A stretch of DNA of 64,000 nt from Mesorhizobium tamadayense (GTDB lineage: Bacteria; Pseudomonadota; Alphaproteobacteria; Rhizobiales; Rhizobiaceae). This document shows, one piece after another, positions 1 through 8,892 of this stretch; positions within the stretch are counted from its first letter, which is position 1, and the number at the start of each line of letters is the position of its first letter. The stretch covers positions 62,001-126,000 of the forward strand of contig NZ_RQXT01000005.1 in NCBI RefSeq assembly GCF_003863365.1. The letters run 5' to 3'. The position numbers and the translations under genes were made by a program. Under the pieces are notes generated by a model that saw only the letters and a program-made list of their open reading frames with translations, did no database searches and was not told the DNA's origin.

Positions 1-1
1 T

Positions 2-1078
2 GGCGGCGAGATCAACGCCGCCACCAGTGTCGAGACGACGTCCTACTATGCCAGGGTGCTGTCCGACGACGTGCCGCTGGCGGTCGACATCCTGGCCGAC
101 ATCCTGCAGGAATCGGAGTTCGATCCGCAGGAATTGGAACGCGAGCAGCATGTGATCCTGCAGGAGATCGGCGCCGCGCACGACACGCCCGACGACGTCG
201 TCTTCGACCGTTTCACCGAAACCGCCTTCCGCCACCAGACCATCGGCCGCTCGATCCTCGGCACGCCGGAGACGGTGAAGTCCTTCACCTCGAAGCAATT
301 GCACGACTTCATCGAACGGCAATACGGCGCCGAACGCATGGTGATCGTGGCCGCCGGCGACGTCAAACACGACAATTTCGTGCGCGAGGTCGAAAAGCAG
401 CTCGGCGGCTTCCGCGCCAAGTCCGACAGCAGCATTCCGCAATATGCGCAATATGTCGGCGGCGACTTCCGCGAAGACCGCGACTTGATGGATGCGCAGA
501 TCGTGCTCGGCTTCGAGGGCCGCGCCTACCATGTGCGTGACTTCTACGCCTCGCAGGTGCTGTCGATGATCCTCGGCGGCGGCATGTCGTCGAGGCTGTT
601 TCAGGAAGTGCGCGAGAAGCGCGGGCTGTGCTACTCGGTCTATGCCTTCCACTGGGGCTTTTCCGATACCGGCATATTCGGCGTGCATGCCGCGACCGGT
701 CAGAGCGACATCGCGGAGCTGGTGCCGGTCGTCATCGACGAGTTGCAGAAGGCAGGTGAAAGCATCCTGCAGGAAGAGCTCGACCGTGCACGCGCGCAAT
801 ATCGCGCCGGCCTCATCATGTCGGCCGAAAGCCCGGCCAGCCGCGCCTCGCAAATCGCCAGGCAGCTGCTGCTGTTCGGCCGGCCGATCGCCAAGGAGGA
901 GTTGATGGAGCGGCTGGCTGCGCTCACCGTCGAGCGGCTGACCGACCTGTCGTCGCGGCTGTTCTCGACCAGGCCGACGCTTACGGCCGTCGGCCCGGTG
1001 GGCACGCTGGCGCCCTACGAGGCGATCCTCGATTCGCTTGCGGGCCCGCAGACAACAGCCCGCAAGCTCGCCGTCTAA
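2..1078 (+). CDS. M16 family zinc peptidase, C-terminal part (start lies before the window)
   Basis: The open frame runs in from the window edge (GGEINAATSVETTSYYARVL is read from base 2), so the N-terminus and the HxxEH zinc site, expected just upstream, are missing. What is seen is the rest of the catalytic half and the second, inactive half, including the conserved stretch GGGMSSRLFQEVREKRGLCY, which in pitrilysin/mitochondrial processing peptidase relatives carries the R...Y pair that contacts substrate. Members degrade or process peptides in the cytoplasm or periplasm; the substrate here cannot be told. The GNAT acetyltransferase starts 15 bases downstream and is probably co-transcribed. 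Family call is firm; biological role is not. Confidence 0.92.
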   Translation, partial: GGEINAATSVETTSYYARVLSDDVPLAVDILADILQESEFDPQELEREQHVILQEIGAAHDTPDDVVFDRFTETAFRHQTIGRSILGTPETVKSFTSKQLHDFIERQYGAERMVIVAAGDVKHDNFVREVEKQLGGFRAKSDSSIPQYAQYVGGDFREDRDLMDAQIVLGFEGRAYHVRDFYASQVLSMILGGGMSSRLFQEVREKRGLCYSVYAFHWGFSDTGIFGVHAATGQSDIAELVPVVIDELQKAGESILQEELDRARAQYRAGLIMSAESPASRASQIARQLLLFGRPIAKEELMERLAALTVERLTDLSSRLFSTRPTLTAVGPVGTLAPYEAILDSLAGPQTTARKLAV

Positions 1079-1092
1079 CCCCGTCCAAAGCC

Positions 1093-1689
1093 GTGTTCGC
1101 GCTCCCCTTCTTTCGCCGGGACCTGCCGGCACTGAAGGGCGACAAGGTCACGCTGCGCGTGCCGCTGACCAACGACTACCGCGAATGGTCGACGCTGCGC
1201 GGCGAAAGCCGAGCCTTCCTGGAGCCGTGGGAGCCGCGCTGGCAGCCGGACGAGCTCGACCGCACCTCCTGGCGGCTGCGCATCGGCCGCTACCGCGAGG
1301 ACTATGCGCAAGGCACAGCCATCGCCTTCTTCATCTTCGAGAAGTCGAGCGGCAAGCTCGCCGGCGGCATCACGCTCGGAAACATCCGCCACGGCGTCGC
1401 GCAAAGCGGCCATATCGGCTACTGGATCGGCGAGCGCTTCGGCGGCCGCGGCATGATGACCGAGGCGGTCGAGCTGGTGTCGCGCTTTGCCTTCGATACG
1501 CTGAGGTTGCACCGGATCGAGGCGGCCTGTATTCCCGACAACGCCCGGTCGATCCGCGTGCTTGAAAAAGCCGGATTCCGGCGCGAAGGACTGCTGCGAT
1601 CCTATCTCAGGATCAACGGCAACTGGCAGGATCACTACCTCTACGCCCGGATCGTGGACGATCCGCCGGGTGATGGAACGAAGGGCTGA
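1093..1689 (+). CDS. GNAT N-acetyltransferase, RimJ/RimL type
   Basis: A 198-residue protein that starts at GTG 1093. It has the GNAT fold features: the acetyl-CoA pyrophosphate loop GERFGGRGMMTEAV (about residues 117-130), followed by the RLHRIEAACIPDNARSIRVL segment and the EKAGFRREGLLRSY motif typical of RimJ-like enzymes that acetylate protein N-termini such as ribosomal S5. It follows the M16 peptidase gene by 14 bases and is followed after 3 bases by the GGDEF/EAL gene, suggesting one transcript. Many RimJ-like proteins act on other amines, so the substrate is open. Confidence 0.88.
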   Translation: MFALPFFRRDLPALKGDKVTLRVPLTNDYREWSTLRGESRAFLEPWEPRWQPDELDRTSWRLRIGRYREDYAQGTAIAFFIFEKSSGKLAGGITLGNIRHGVAQSGHIGYWIGERFGGRGMMTEAVELVSRFAFDTLRLHRIEAACIPDNARSIRVLEKAGFRREGLLRSYLRINGNWQDHYLYARIVDDPPGDGTKG

Positions 1690-1692
1690 TAT

Positions 1693-4581
1693 GTGACGAA
1701 TTTTCCGCGAATCGCGTCGCTGTTCGCCCTCATCCTGGCGGTCGTCGTCGCGCTCTCGGCAGCCGCGCCCGCGCTTGCCGTCGAGCCGATCAAGATCGCC
1801 CGCGACGACAAGGCGCTCGACCTTTCGGGCGCCGTCGAGATCTACCGGAACCAGGGCGAGAATTTCCAGGTCTCGACCGCGCCAGGCCCCGACGGCATCG
1901 TGCGGCGCATCGAGGTCGAGGCCAATGACGCGCGCTCGACCGGAGACTGGGCGGTGTTCGCGCTCGCCAACAGCACCGATCAGCAGCTCGACCGGTTAAT
2001 TGTCGCGCCGCATTTCCGCCTGGTGAATTCCGGCATCTTCTGGCCGGACCTCGGCTCGACCCGCATCGCGGCGATCACGCCCAGCGAAGGTTTCGCGCTC
2101 GACCGCCAGACCAGCCCCGACGCCGACGTCTTCCGGGTGACGCTCAACCCCGGAACAGTCGTCACCTTCATCGCCGAGCTCGCCTCGCCCAAGCTGCCGC
2201 AGGTCTACCTGTGGGACCCGGACTCCTACAAGGACTCGGTCAATTCCTACACGCTATTCCGCGGCATCGTCATCGGCATCGCCGGGCTGCTGGCGCTGTT
2301 CCTGACCATCCTGTTCGTGGTCAAGGGAACCTCGATGTTCCCCGCGACGGCCGCGCTCGCCTGGGCGGTGCTTGCCTATATCTGCGTCGATTTCGGCTTC
2401 CTCAACAAGGTCATCGAGATATCGCCCGGTAATGAGCAGATGTGGCGGGCGGGCACCGAAGTGGCGCTGGCCGCAACCTTCGTGGTGTTCCTGTTCGCCT
2501 ATCTCAACCTCAACCGTTGGCACGGCCATTTCAGCTACGGCGCGCTGGTCTGGATCCTCGGGTTGCTGCTGATCGCCGGCGTGGCAATAGTCGACCCGGC
2601 GGTCGCCGCCGGCATCGCCCGCATCTCGTTTGCCGCCACCGCGCTCACCGGGCTCGGCCTCATCATCTTCCTCGGCATTCGTGGTTATGACCGGGCGATC
2701 ATGCTGGTGCCGAGCTGGGTGATGGTCTTGCTGTGGCTATGCGGCTCCTGGATGGCCATAACCGGCATGCTGGACAACGACATCGCCCAGCCGGCGCTGG
2801 GCGGCGGCCTGATCCTGATCATCCTGTTGATCGGCTTCACCGTCATGCAGCATGCCTTTGCCGGCGGCGCGCTGCACCAGGGCCTGTTCTCCGACCTCGA
2901 GCGGCAGGCGCTCGCCATCGCCGGCTCAGGCGACATCGTGTGGGACTGGGACGTGCTGCGCGACCGCGTGGTGACCAAGCCCGACATCAGCATGCAGCTC
3001 GGCCTTGCCCCCAACAGCCTGTCGGGTGCGGCGCGCAACTGGCTGCCGGTGCTGCATGCCGACGACCGCGACACCTTCCGCACCACGCTCGACGTGGTGC
3101 TGGAACACCGCCGCGGCCGGGTGGCGCAGAATTTTCGCCTGCGCGGCGCCGACGGCCACTATCACTGGTTTTCGCTCAGGGCGCGCCCGGTGATCGGCTC
3201 GGACGGCGAGGTGATCCGTTGCGTCGGCACCATGGTCGACGTGACCGAGCAGAAGAAATCCGAGGAAAGGCTGCTGCACGACGCCGTGCACGACAACCTC
3301 ACCGGCCTGTCGAACCGCGAGCTGTTCATGAACCGGCTGGAGGCGATCATCTCGATCGCCCGCACCGAGGACAAGGTGCGCCCGACCGTCTTCGTCATCG
3401 ACATCGACCGCTTCAAGCAGGTCAATGACGGCCTCGGCATCTCGGCCGGCGACACCATCCTGCTCACCATCGCGCGCCGGCTGCACCGTCTGTTGAAGCC
3501 CAAGGATTCGCTGTCGCGCTTTGCCGGCGATCAGTTCGCGCTGATGCTGCTGTCGGAGCAGGATCCCGCCCGCATCGCCGCCGTGGCCGATGCCATCAAG
3601 CATGCGATCAACAATCCAATCACCTTCGCCAAGCGCGAGATCGTGCTTACCGCCTCGATCGGGCTGATCACCTGGACGACGGCGCAGACTTCGTCCGAGG
3701 ACATGGTCAAGGACGCCGAGCTTGCCATGCATCAGGCCAAGCGTTTCGGCGGCGACAGGATCGAGCCGTTCCGGCCGGCATTCCGCACCGTCGGCACCGA
3801 TCGGCTGCAGTTCGAATCCGACCTTCGCCGCGCCATCGAACGGCGCGAGTTCACGCTTGCCTACCAGCCGATCGTGCGGCTAGAGGACGGCAGCATCGCC
3901 GGCTTCGAGGCGCTGCTGCGCTGGGACCATCCCAGGCGCGGCATGATCCCGCCGGGAGACTTCATCCCGGTGGCCGAAAATTGCGGGCTGATCGTGCAGC
4001 TTGGGCTTTTCGCCATGCAGCAGGCGGCCGAGGACCTGGCGACCTGGCAGAAGCAGATCGGCGACGCGCCGCTGTCGGTCTCGGTCAACCTGTCCAGCCG
4101 CCAGCTCATCCGCCGCGACCTCGTCAGCGACGTCCGCTCGGTGATCGCGCGCGCCAATCTGAAGCCGCGCTGCTTCAGGCTGGAACTCACCGAATCGCTG
4201 GTGATGGACAATCCCGAGCAGTCCGCGCATGTGCTTGCCAAGCTGAAGCAACTCGGCATCGGGCTGTCCCTCGACGATTTCGGCACCGGCTATTCCTCGC
4301 TCTCCTACCTGACCCGCTTCCCCTTCGACACCATCAAGATCGACAAGAGCTTCGTCGACGACTCCACGCCGAAGCGGGCGGTGCTGCTCAAATCCATGGT
4401 CAACATGGCGCACGAGCTCGGCCTGTCGGTCGTGGCCGAAGGCATCTCCGACGAGAGCGACGCGCTGGAGCTGCGCCAGATGGGCTGCGAATATGTCCAG
4501 AGCTTCATGTTCGGCGCGCCGATGCCCGGCGACCAGGTGCTGAAGACCTTGAGGGAACAATATCCGCTCACGCAGGCTTAG
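1693..4581 (+). CDS. Membrane sensor with PAS, degenerate GGDEF and intact EAL domains (c-di-GMP phosphodiesterase)
   Basis: A 962-residue protein starting at GTG 1693. Order seen: signal peptide (LFALILAVVVALSAAAPALA), an exported domain of about 160 residues, about seven or eight membrane segments (roughly residues 190-390, a 7TMR-DISM-like layout), a PAS domain (about 415-520), GGDEF (about 530-690) and EAL (about 705-955). The GGDEF signature is replaced by AGDQF in RFAGDQFALML, so cyclase activity is unlikely. The EAL domain looks active: FEALLRW, ELTESLV, DDFGTGYSSLSYL and KIDKSFV are all present. The inferred role is hydrolysis of cyclic di-GMP in response to a periplasmic or membrane signal. 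The degenerate GGDEF may act as a GTP-binding regulator, as known for some such hybrids. Confidence 0.93.
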   Translation: MTNFPRIASLFALILAVVVALSAAAPALAVEPIKIARDDKALDLSGAVEIYRNQGENFQVSTAPGPDGIVRRIEVEANDARSTGDWAVFALANSTDQQLDRLIVAPHFRLVNSGIFWPDLGSTRIAAITPSEGFALDRQTSPDADVFRVTLNPGTVVTFIAELASPKLPQVYLWDPDSYKDSVNSYTLFRGIVIGIAGLLALFLTILFVVKGTSMFPATAALAWAVLAYICVDFGFLNKVIEISPGNEQMWRAGTEVALAATFVVFLFAYLNLNRWHGHFSYGALVWILGLLLIAGVAIVDPAVAAGIARISFAATALTGLGLIIFLGIRGYDRAIMLVPSWVMVLLWLCGSWMAITGMLDNDIAQPALGGGLILIILLIGFTVMQHAFAGGALHQGLFSDLERQALAIAGSGDIVWDWDVLRDRVVTKPDISMQLGLAPNSLSGAARNWLPVLHADDRDTFRTTLDVVLEHRRGRVAQNFRLRGADGHYHWFSLRARPVIGSDGEVIRCVGTMVDVTEQKKSEERLLHDAVHDNLTGLSNRELFMNRLEAIISIARTEDKVRPTVFVIDIDRFKQVNDGLGISAGDTILLTIARRLHRLLKPKDSLSRFAGDQFALMLLSEQDPARIAAVADAIKHAINNPITFAKREIVLTASIGLITWTTAQTSSEDMVKDAELAMHQAKRFGGDRIEPFRPAFRTVGTDRLQFESDLRRAIERREFTLAYQPIVRLEDGSIAGFEALLRWDHPRRGMIPPGDFIPVAENCGLIVQLGLFAMQQAAEDLATWQKQIGDAPLSVSVNLSSRQLIRRDLVSDVRSVIARANLKPRCFRLELTESLVMDNPEQSAHVLAKLKQLGIGLSLDDFGTGYSSLSYLTRFPFDTIKIDKSFVDDSTPKRAVLLKSMVNMAHELGLSVVAEGISDESDALELRQMGCEYVQSFMFGAPMPGDQVLKTLREQYPLTQA

Positions 4582-4787
4582 AGGCCGTTTGGAAACTCTA
4601 CTCCTGCGGCCATCTGATGGCGCTTTCTGCGCTTCCGGCCTTCGCCAGCCGAAGCACTCATGGGTGGCGTGGCAGTTAAATTAAGGCTACGGCCGCAGGC
4701 CGGTGCGCACGTACTTTAAGTACGCTTCGCTCCGGTTCTCGAAATCACCATCATATGACTCGCATGAGCGAGTTTCGAAACGGCCTC
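4581..4787. repeat. Long imperfect palindromic intergenic repeat (family 1, copy 1)
   Basis: The gap between the GGDEF/EAL gene and yqgE is filled by an inverted repeat. The left end GAGGCCGTTTGGAAACTC pairs with the right end GAGTTTCGAAACGGCCTC, and the arms continue inwards imperfectly (ATCTGATGGCG against GGTGATTTCGAG reversed). The core contains CGCACGTACTTTAAGTACG and CTTCGCTCCGGTTCTCG. The reverse complement of that core closely matches the element at 29334-29475, so this is a dispersed family. It probably forms a long hairpin in the RNA of either strand. Confidence 0.8.
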
Positions 4788-4800
4788 TGGGCGCGATAGG

Positions 4801-5409
4801 TCACGCGTGACCGGCGGCGGCGCTCAAATGGGCGAGATCGATGCCGATCGAGGAAAGGATGCGGTCATATTTGCGCTCGATGTCGGCATCGAACAGAAGC
4901 TCGGGCGTCGCCGGGCAGGTCAGCCAGCCATTCTCGGCGATCTCGCTTTCGAGCTGGCCGGCGCCCCAGCCGGAATAGCCGAGCGCCATCAGCGCGTGAC
5001 GCGGCCCGCGGCCCGTCGAGATGGCGCGCAGAATGTCGACCGTGGCGGTCAGACAGATGTCGTCGGAGACATTGAGCGAGGATTCCACGCGATAGTCGCC
5101 GGAATGCAGCACGAAGCCGCGGCTGCGATCGACCGGCCCGCCATTGCGCACCACGAAGTCGCGGGTATGTGCCGGCAAACGGATCGCTTCCTGCTCGTTC
5201 ATGATGCCAAGCTGCACCAGAAGGTCCGGGAACAGCATCTGCTGCGTCTGGTTGATGATCAGGCCCATGGCGCCCTCGTCGTTGTGGGCGCAGATATAGA
5301 TGACCGAGCGCGTGAAACGGTCGTCCTTCATGCCGGGCATGGCAATCAGGAACTGATCGTCGAGAAAGCCGCGTCCGGCGGTTTTCTTTTTGTGGCGTGA
5401 CAAGTCCAT
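4801..5409 (-). CDS. YqgE/AlgH family protein (UPF0301)
   Basis: A protein of about 202 residues. The frame is open to 5502, but the start at 5409 (MDLSRHKKK) fits family length and places the conserved block [18 protein letters not shown] near the N-terminus. Other family marks are [34 protein letters not shown] and [19 protein letters not shown]. YqgE/AlgH proteins are small cytoplasmic proteins of unknown biochemical function. It stands divergent from the DsbD-N-like gene with about 130 bases between them. The family is clear; the function is unknown. Confidence 0.93.
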   Translation of the reverse strand: MDLSRHKKKTAGRGFLDDQFLIAMPGMKDDRFTRSVIYICAHNDEGAMGLIINQTQQMLFPDLLVQLGIMNEQEAIRLPAHTRDFVVRNGGPVDRSRGFVLHSGDYRVESSLNVSDDICLTATVDILRAISTGRGPRHALMALGYSGWGAGQLESEIAENGWLTCPATPELLFDADIERKYDRILSSIGIDLAHLSAAAGHA

Positions 5410-5536
5410 GAAGTCGAGCGTAACGCGTTTCCGCCGCGCCGAAAAGGTGGTCAGGCTGCCGGATGTCACGCAAATATGATACCGGCAGGAACATGAAATC
5501 ATTGCGCGGCCAAGAACGGGCTATCAAATCACCGCC

Positions 5537-6343
5537 ATGCGATACCTGAACATTGTGGCGCTCGGCGCCGTCATCGGCCTCGCAGCCGGCCTGCCGGCCA
5601 AGGCCTCGTCCTCGGCCTGGTACAAGAGCGAAGGCGGCAAGGTGCGTCTGGTGACCAGCGGCAAGCCGGACGAGGCGGGCCAAATCCACGGCGTGCTCGA
5701 CATTGCGCTGAAGCCCGGCTGGAAAACCTACTGGCGCGACCCCGGCGACGCCGGCGTGCCGCCCCAGATCGACATCTCGGCCAGCACCAACATCGCCGAT
5801 GCAAGGCTGTCGTTTCCGCCGCCGCAGCGCCACGACGACGGCTACGGCAAATGGTCGGGCTATGACCGCCCGGTGTCGCTGCCGGTGACCTTCACGCTGT
5901 CGGCGCCCGACCAGCCGGCGACGATCGATGCCAACGTCTTCCTCGGCATCTGCGAGACGATCTGCATTCCGGTGCAGACGCGGCTCAGCCTCGACCCCGC
6001 TTCCGATCCGGACAACGCCACGGACACGGCGCTGGTGAAGACGGCGCTTGCAACGCTCCCTTCCCCGGCGCGGGCCGATTTCGGCATCCACGTGCTGCCC
6101 GGCGACCATGAAACGCTCGTCGTCGAGGCCCGGTCACCAGGCGATCCGGATTCCGTCGATTTCTTCATCGCCGGCGAGCGCGACTACATGTTCGGCGCGC
6201 CGGTGCGCAGCCAGAAGGACGGCAAGCTGGTCTTCACCGTGCCGATCCTGGACCGGCCGTCGGCGACGCCCACGGATGGCGGGCTCTACTACACACTGAC
6301 AAGCGCCGAGGGTTCGGTCGACGGGCTGCTGCCTTTCCCTTGA
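5537..6343 (+). CDS. Secreted DsbD N-terminal-domain-like protein
   Basis: A 268-residue protein with a signal peptide (MRYLNIVALGAVIGLAAGLPAKAS), predicted periplasmic. It has the immunoglobulin-like fold features of the DsbD alpha domain: HGVLDIALKPGWKTYWRDPG, FPPPQR, YDRPVSLPVTFTL and the paired cysteines in FLGICETICIPV. In DsbD this domain passes reducing power to periplasmic thiol proteins. Here there is no membrane domain, so the protein needs a separate electron donor. The family appears in alphaproteobacteria as a stand-alone protein. Role in periplasmic thiol redox is inferred. Confidence 0.85.
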   Translation: MRYLNIVALGAVIGLAAGLPAKASSSAWYKSEGGKVRLVTSGKPDEAGQIHGVLDIALKPGWKTYWRDPGDAGVPPQIDISASTNIADARLSFPPPQRHDDGYGKWSGYDRPVSLPVTFTLSAPDQPATIDANVFLGICETICIPVQTRLSLDPASDPDNATDTALVKTALATLPSPARADFGIHVLPGDHETLVVEARSPGDPDSVDFFIAGERDYMFGAPVRSQKDGKLVFTVPILDRPSATPTDGGLYYTLTSAEGSVDGLLPFP

Positions 6344-6428
6344 TCCAGGCTTGGTGAACGGTTGCAGCAAGCCGCTCAGTCCGATATCGCAGGCAGAAAT
6401 CCTTCCAGTCTCCCAAGCGAGGAATCCC

Positions 6429-6911
6429 ATGACCATTTCGGTTGGCGAAAAACTGCCCGATGCGACTTTCAAGGTGATGACCCCCGACGGCGCCAAGCCC
6501 ATGACGAGCGCCGAAATTTTCACCGGCAAGAAGGTGGTGCTGTTCGGCGTTCCGGGCGCCTTCACGCCGACCTGCAGCAACAACCACCTGCCGGGCTACC
6601 TCGAGAACCACGACGCCATCCTGGCGCGCGGCGTCGACACCATCGCGGTGGTCTCGGTCAACGACGTCCATGTCATGGGCGCCTGGGCGCGCTTCACCGG
6701 CGGCGAAGGCAAGATCCTGTACCTCGCCGACGGCAGCGGCGATTTCGCCAAGTCGGTCGGCCTCGACAACGACCTTTCCGCGACCGGCATGGGGCTGCGC
6801 TCGAAGCGCTTTTCGATGATCGTTGACGACGGCAAGGTCACGGCGCTCAACGTCGAAACCAAGCCGGGTGTCGACGAGAGCGGCGCGGCCAAGATCCTCG
6901 AGCAGCTCTGA
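6429..6911 (+). CDS. Peroxiredoxin, Prx5/type II (thiol peroxidase)
   Basis: A 161-residue cytoplasmic peroxidase that reduces hydrogen peroxide and alkyl hydroperoxides. The start at 6429 (MTISVGEKLPDATF) is chosen over an in-frame ATG at 6351, because it matches family length. The peroxidatic cysteine is C49 in VPGAFTPTCSNNHLPGY. No other cysteine is present, so it works as a one-Cys enzyme needing an external thiol such as glutathione or glutaredoxin. The C-terminal FSMIVDDGKV and GVDESGAAKILEQL match the type II group. Its stop codon overlaps the next start (TGATG), so translation is probably coupled. Confidence 0.95.
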   Translation: MTISVGEKLPDATFKVMTPDGAKPMTSAEIFTGKKVVLFGVPGAFTPTCSNNHLPGYLENHDAILARGVDTIAVVSVNDVHVMGAWARFTGGEGKILYLADGSGDFAKSVGLDNDLSATGMGLRSKRFSMIVDDGKVTALNVETKPGVDESGAAKILEQL

Positions 6912-7387
6912 TGCTCGACATCGTCTGGCGCGCCGTCGCGATCGGCATCGGCGCCACGGTCTTCATGGACGTCTGGGCGATCGTCCTCAACAAGGCGTTC
7001 GGCCTGCCTAGGCCAAATTGGGGCCTGGTCGGACGCTGGGTCCGGCACCTGCCCGAGAAGGTCTTCCACGACGACATCGGTCAGGCCGCACCCTATGCGC
7101 ATGAAAAGGCGCTGGGCTGGGCGTTCCACTATCTCGTCGGCATCCTCTACGGCGTCATCCTGGTCATGCTCGCGGGCGCGGGCTGGCTGGCGGCGCCGAC
7201 CTTCCTGCCGGCCTTCATTCTGGGCATCGTTACCGTCGGCGCCGGCTGGTTCCTGCTGGCGCCCGGCATGGGCGCCGGCTGGGCGGCGTCCAAACTGCCC
7301 AATCCGATGCTGGTTCGCGCGCTGAACCTCGTCTCGCACACGGTGTTCGCGCTCGGCCTGTTCTCCACGGCGCTGATGATCCGTTAG
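6911..7387 (+). CDS. DUF2938-like multipass membrane protein
   Basis: A 158-residue protein with about four hydrophobic segments (near residues 3-25, 66-90, 95-118 and 136-156). The pattern GIGATVFMDVWAIVLNKAFGLPRPNWGLVGRW resembles the DUF2938 (YagU-like) family of unknown function; I give only parts of it as diagnostic (FMDVWA, GRWVRHL, GWAFHYLVGILYG). The ATG overlaps the peroxiredoxin stop by one base, which suggests a two-gene unit. It ends convergently 12 bases from rnhA. Confidence 0.72.
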   Translation: MLDIVWRAVAIGIGATVFMDVWAIVLNKAFGLPRPNWGLVGRWVRHLPEKVFHDDIGQAAPYAHEKALGWAFHYLVGILYGVILVMLAGAGWLAAPTFLPAFILGIVTVGAGWFLLAPGMGAGWAASKLPNPMLVRALNLVSHTVFALGLFSTALMIR

Positions 7388-7399
7388 AGAGGCGGCGCG

Positions 7400-7927
7400 T
7401 CAGTAACTCTGGGTCGAACGTCGAGGCGTGGGCTTGCGGGTCGGAGCTGCGCTCTTCGGCGGTGTAGTCGCAACCGGCGCAGGTCTTGCCGGCTTGAACG
7501 GCGCCATGCCTTGTCTTGCCAGTTCGTCGGCGCGCTCGTTCTCCGGATGGCCGGCATGGCCCTTCACCCAGTGCCAGATGACCTTGTGGCGCCTGTTGGC
7601 CTCGTCCAGCGCCTGCCAGAGCTCACCGTTCTTGACCGGCTTCCTATCGCCGGTCTTCCAGCCGTTCTTCTTCCAGCCATGGATCCATTTGGAAATGCCG
7701 TCCATGACGTATTTGCTGTCGGTATAGAGGTCGACCGTGCAAGGCTCCTTCAGCGCATTGAGCGCGGTGATGGCGGCAAGCAGCTCCATGCGGTTGTTGG
7801 TGGTCTGCGCCTCGCCGCCAGACAGCTCCTTGGTGGCGCCGTTGTAGCGCAGCACCGCGCCCCAGCCGCCTGGCCCGGGATTGCCGGAGCAGGCGCCGTC
7901 GGTGAAGATCTCGACTTGCTTGTTCAT
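7400..7927 (-). CDS. rnhA: Ribonuclease HI
   Basis: A 175-residue enzyme that cuts RNA in RNA/DNA hybrids. All catalytic residues of the E. coli enzyme are found at the same numbers: D10 in [18 protein letters not shown]48 in [11 protein letters not shown]70 in LYTDSKYV, H124 in [14 protein letters not shown] and D134. After about residue 145 there is a Pro/Lys/Arg-rich tail ([20 protein letters not shown]) that standard RNase HI lacks; it may help nucleic acid binding. The start overlaps the thrB stop by 4 bases, so it is translationally coupled to thrB. Confidence 0.97.
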   Translation of the reverse strand: MNKQVEIFTDGACSGNPGPGGWGAVLRYNGATKELSGGEAQTTNNRMELLAAITALNALKEPCTVDLYTDSKYVMDGISKWIHGWKKNGWKTGDRKPVKNGELWQALDEANRRHKVIWHWVKGHAGHPENERADELARQGMAPFKPARPAPVATTPPKSAAPTRKPTPRRSTQSY

Positions 7928-8886
7928 ATCAGCCCGTATTCGGAAGGGGATTTGATCGCCCGGTGGAAGCGCATGCGGCGGATATATTCGGTCGGATCGC
8001 GCTTCATCACCAGGCCCCCATTGGGAATGGTCAGCCAGTCGTAGAGCCTGGTCAGCATGAAACGCAGCGCCGAGCCGCGCGCCAGCAGCGGCAGCGCAGC
8101 ATTCTCTTCCGCCTCAAGCGGCCGCACCGACTGGTAGCCGGCAAGGAGCGCCACGCCCTTGGTGAGGTTGAAGGAAAAATCCTTCTCGAAGCACCAGGCG
8201 TTGAGGCAGGTGGCGACGTCATAGGCATAGAGATCGTCGCAGGCGAAATAGAAGTCGATCAGGCCCGACAGCTTCTCGCCGAGGAAGAAGACATTGTCCG
8301 GGAAGAGATCGGCATGGATGATGCCCCGCGGCAGCGCGGTCGGCCAGTTGCGCTCGAAGTCGGCAAAGTCGGCGTCGACCTCTGCCGCCAGCCCCGGCTC
8401 GATCTCGTCAGCACGGTCGCGCGACGCCGCCCAGAGCTTGCGCCAGCCGTCGATGGCCAGCGCGTTCGGCCGCTTCATCGGGAAATCCCGGCCGGCGAGA
8501 TGGAGCTCTGCCAGCGCCTTGCCGACCTCGCCGCAATGCGCCGCCGTCGGGCGCCTCAGCGACAGCCCTTCGAGGAAGGTGATGATGACGGCCGGCCGGC
8601 CGGCGAGCGTGCCGATGATGGTGCCGTCATGCGCGGTGACCGGAAGCGGACAGGAAATGCCTTTTCGCGCGAGATGGCCCATCAGACCGAGGAAAAAGGG
8701 CAGATCAGCCTTGTCGACGCGCTTCTCGTAGAGCGTCAGGATGTAGGAACCCGTGGAGGCGTGGACGAGGAAATTCGAGTTCTCGGTCCCTTCGGCGATG
8801 CCCTTGTAGGACAGGAGCTCCCCCACCGGATAGGCTTTCAGGAATGCGCCGAGCTCGTTTTCGTTGACGTCGGTGTAGACAGCCAT
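7924..8886 (-). CDS. thrB: Homoserine kinase (ThrB, aminoglycoside phosphotransferase-like type)
   Basis: A 320-residue kinase that phosphorylates homoserine in threonine synthesis. It is of the APH/choline kinase-like type used by alphaproteobacteria and pseudomonads, not the GHMP type of E. coli. Visible marks: [20 protein letters not shown] (nucleotide-binding lobe), the catalytic loop [14 protein letters not shown], and the metal-binding [17 protein letters not shown]. It sits in an ispH-thrB-rnhA run with a 6-base gap after ispH and a 4-base overlap with rnhA, an arrangement common in rhizobia. Confidence 0.96.
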   Translation of the reverse strand: MAVYTDVNENELGAFLKAYPVGELLSYKGIAEGTENSNFLVHASTGSYILTLYEKRVDKADLPFFLGLMGHLARKGISCPLPVTAHDGTIIGTLAGRPAVIITFLEGLSLRRPTAAHCGEVGKALAELHLAGRDFPMKRPNALAIDGWRKLWAASRDRADEIEPGLAAEVDADFADFERNWPTALPRGIIHADLFPDNVFFLGEKLSGLIDFYFACDDLYAYDVATCLNAWCFEKDFSFNLTKGVALLAGYQSVRPLEAEENAALPLLARGSALRFMLTRLYDWLTIPNGGLVMKRDPTEYIRRMRFHRAIKSPSEYGLI

Positions 8887-8892
8887 TTGGGT

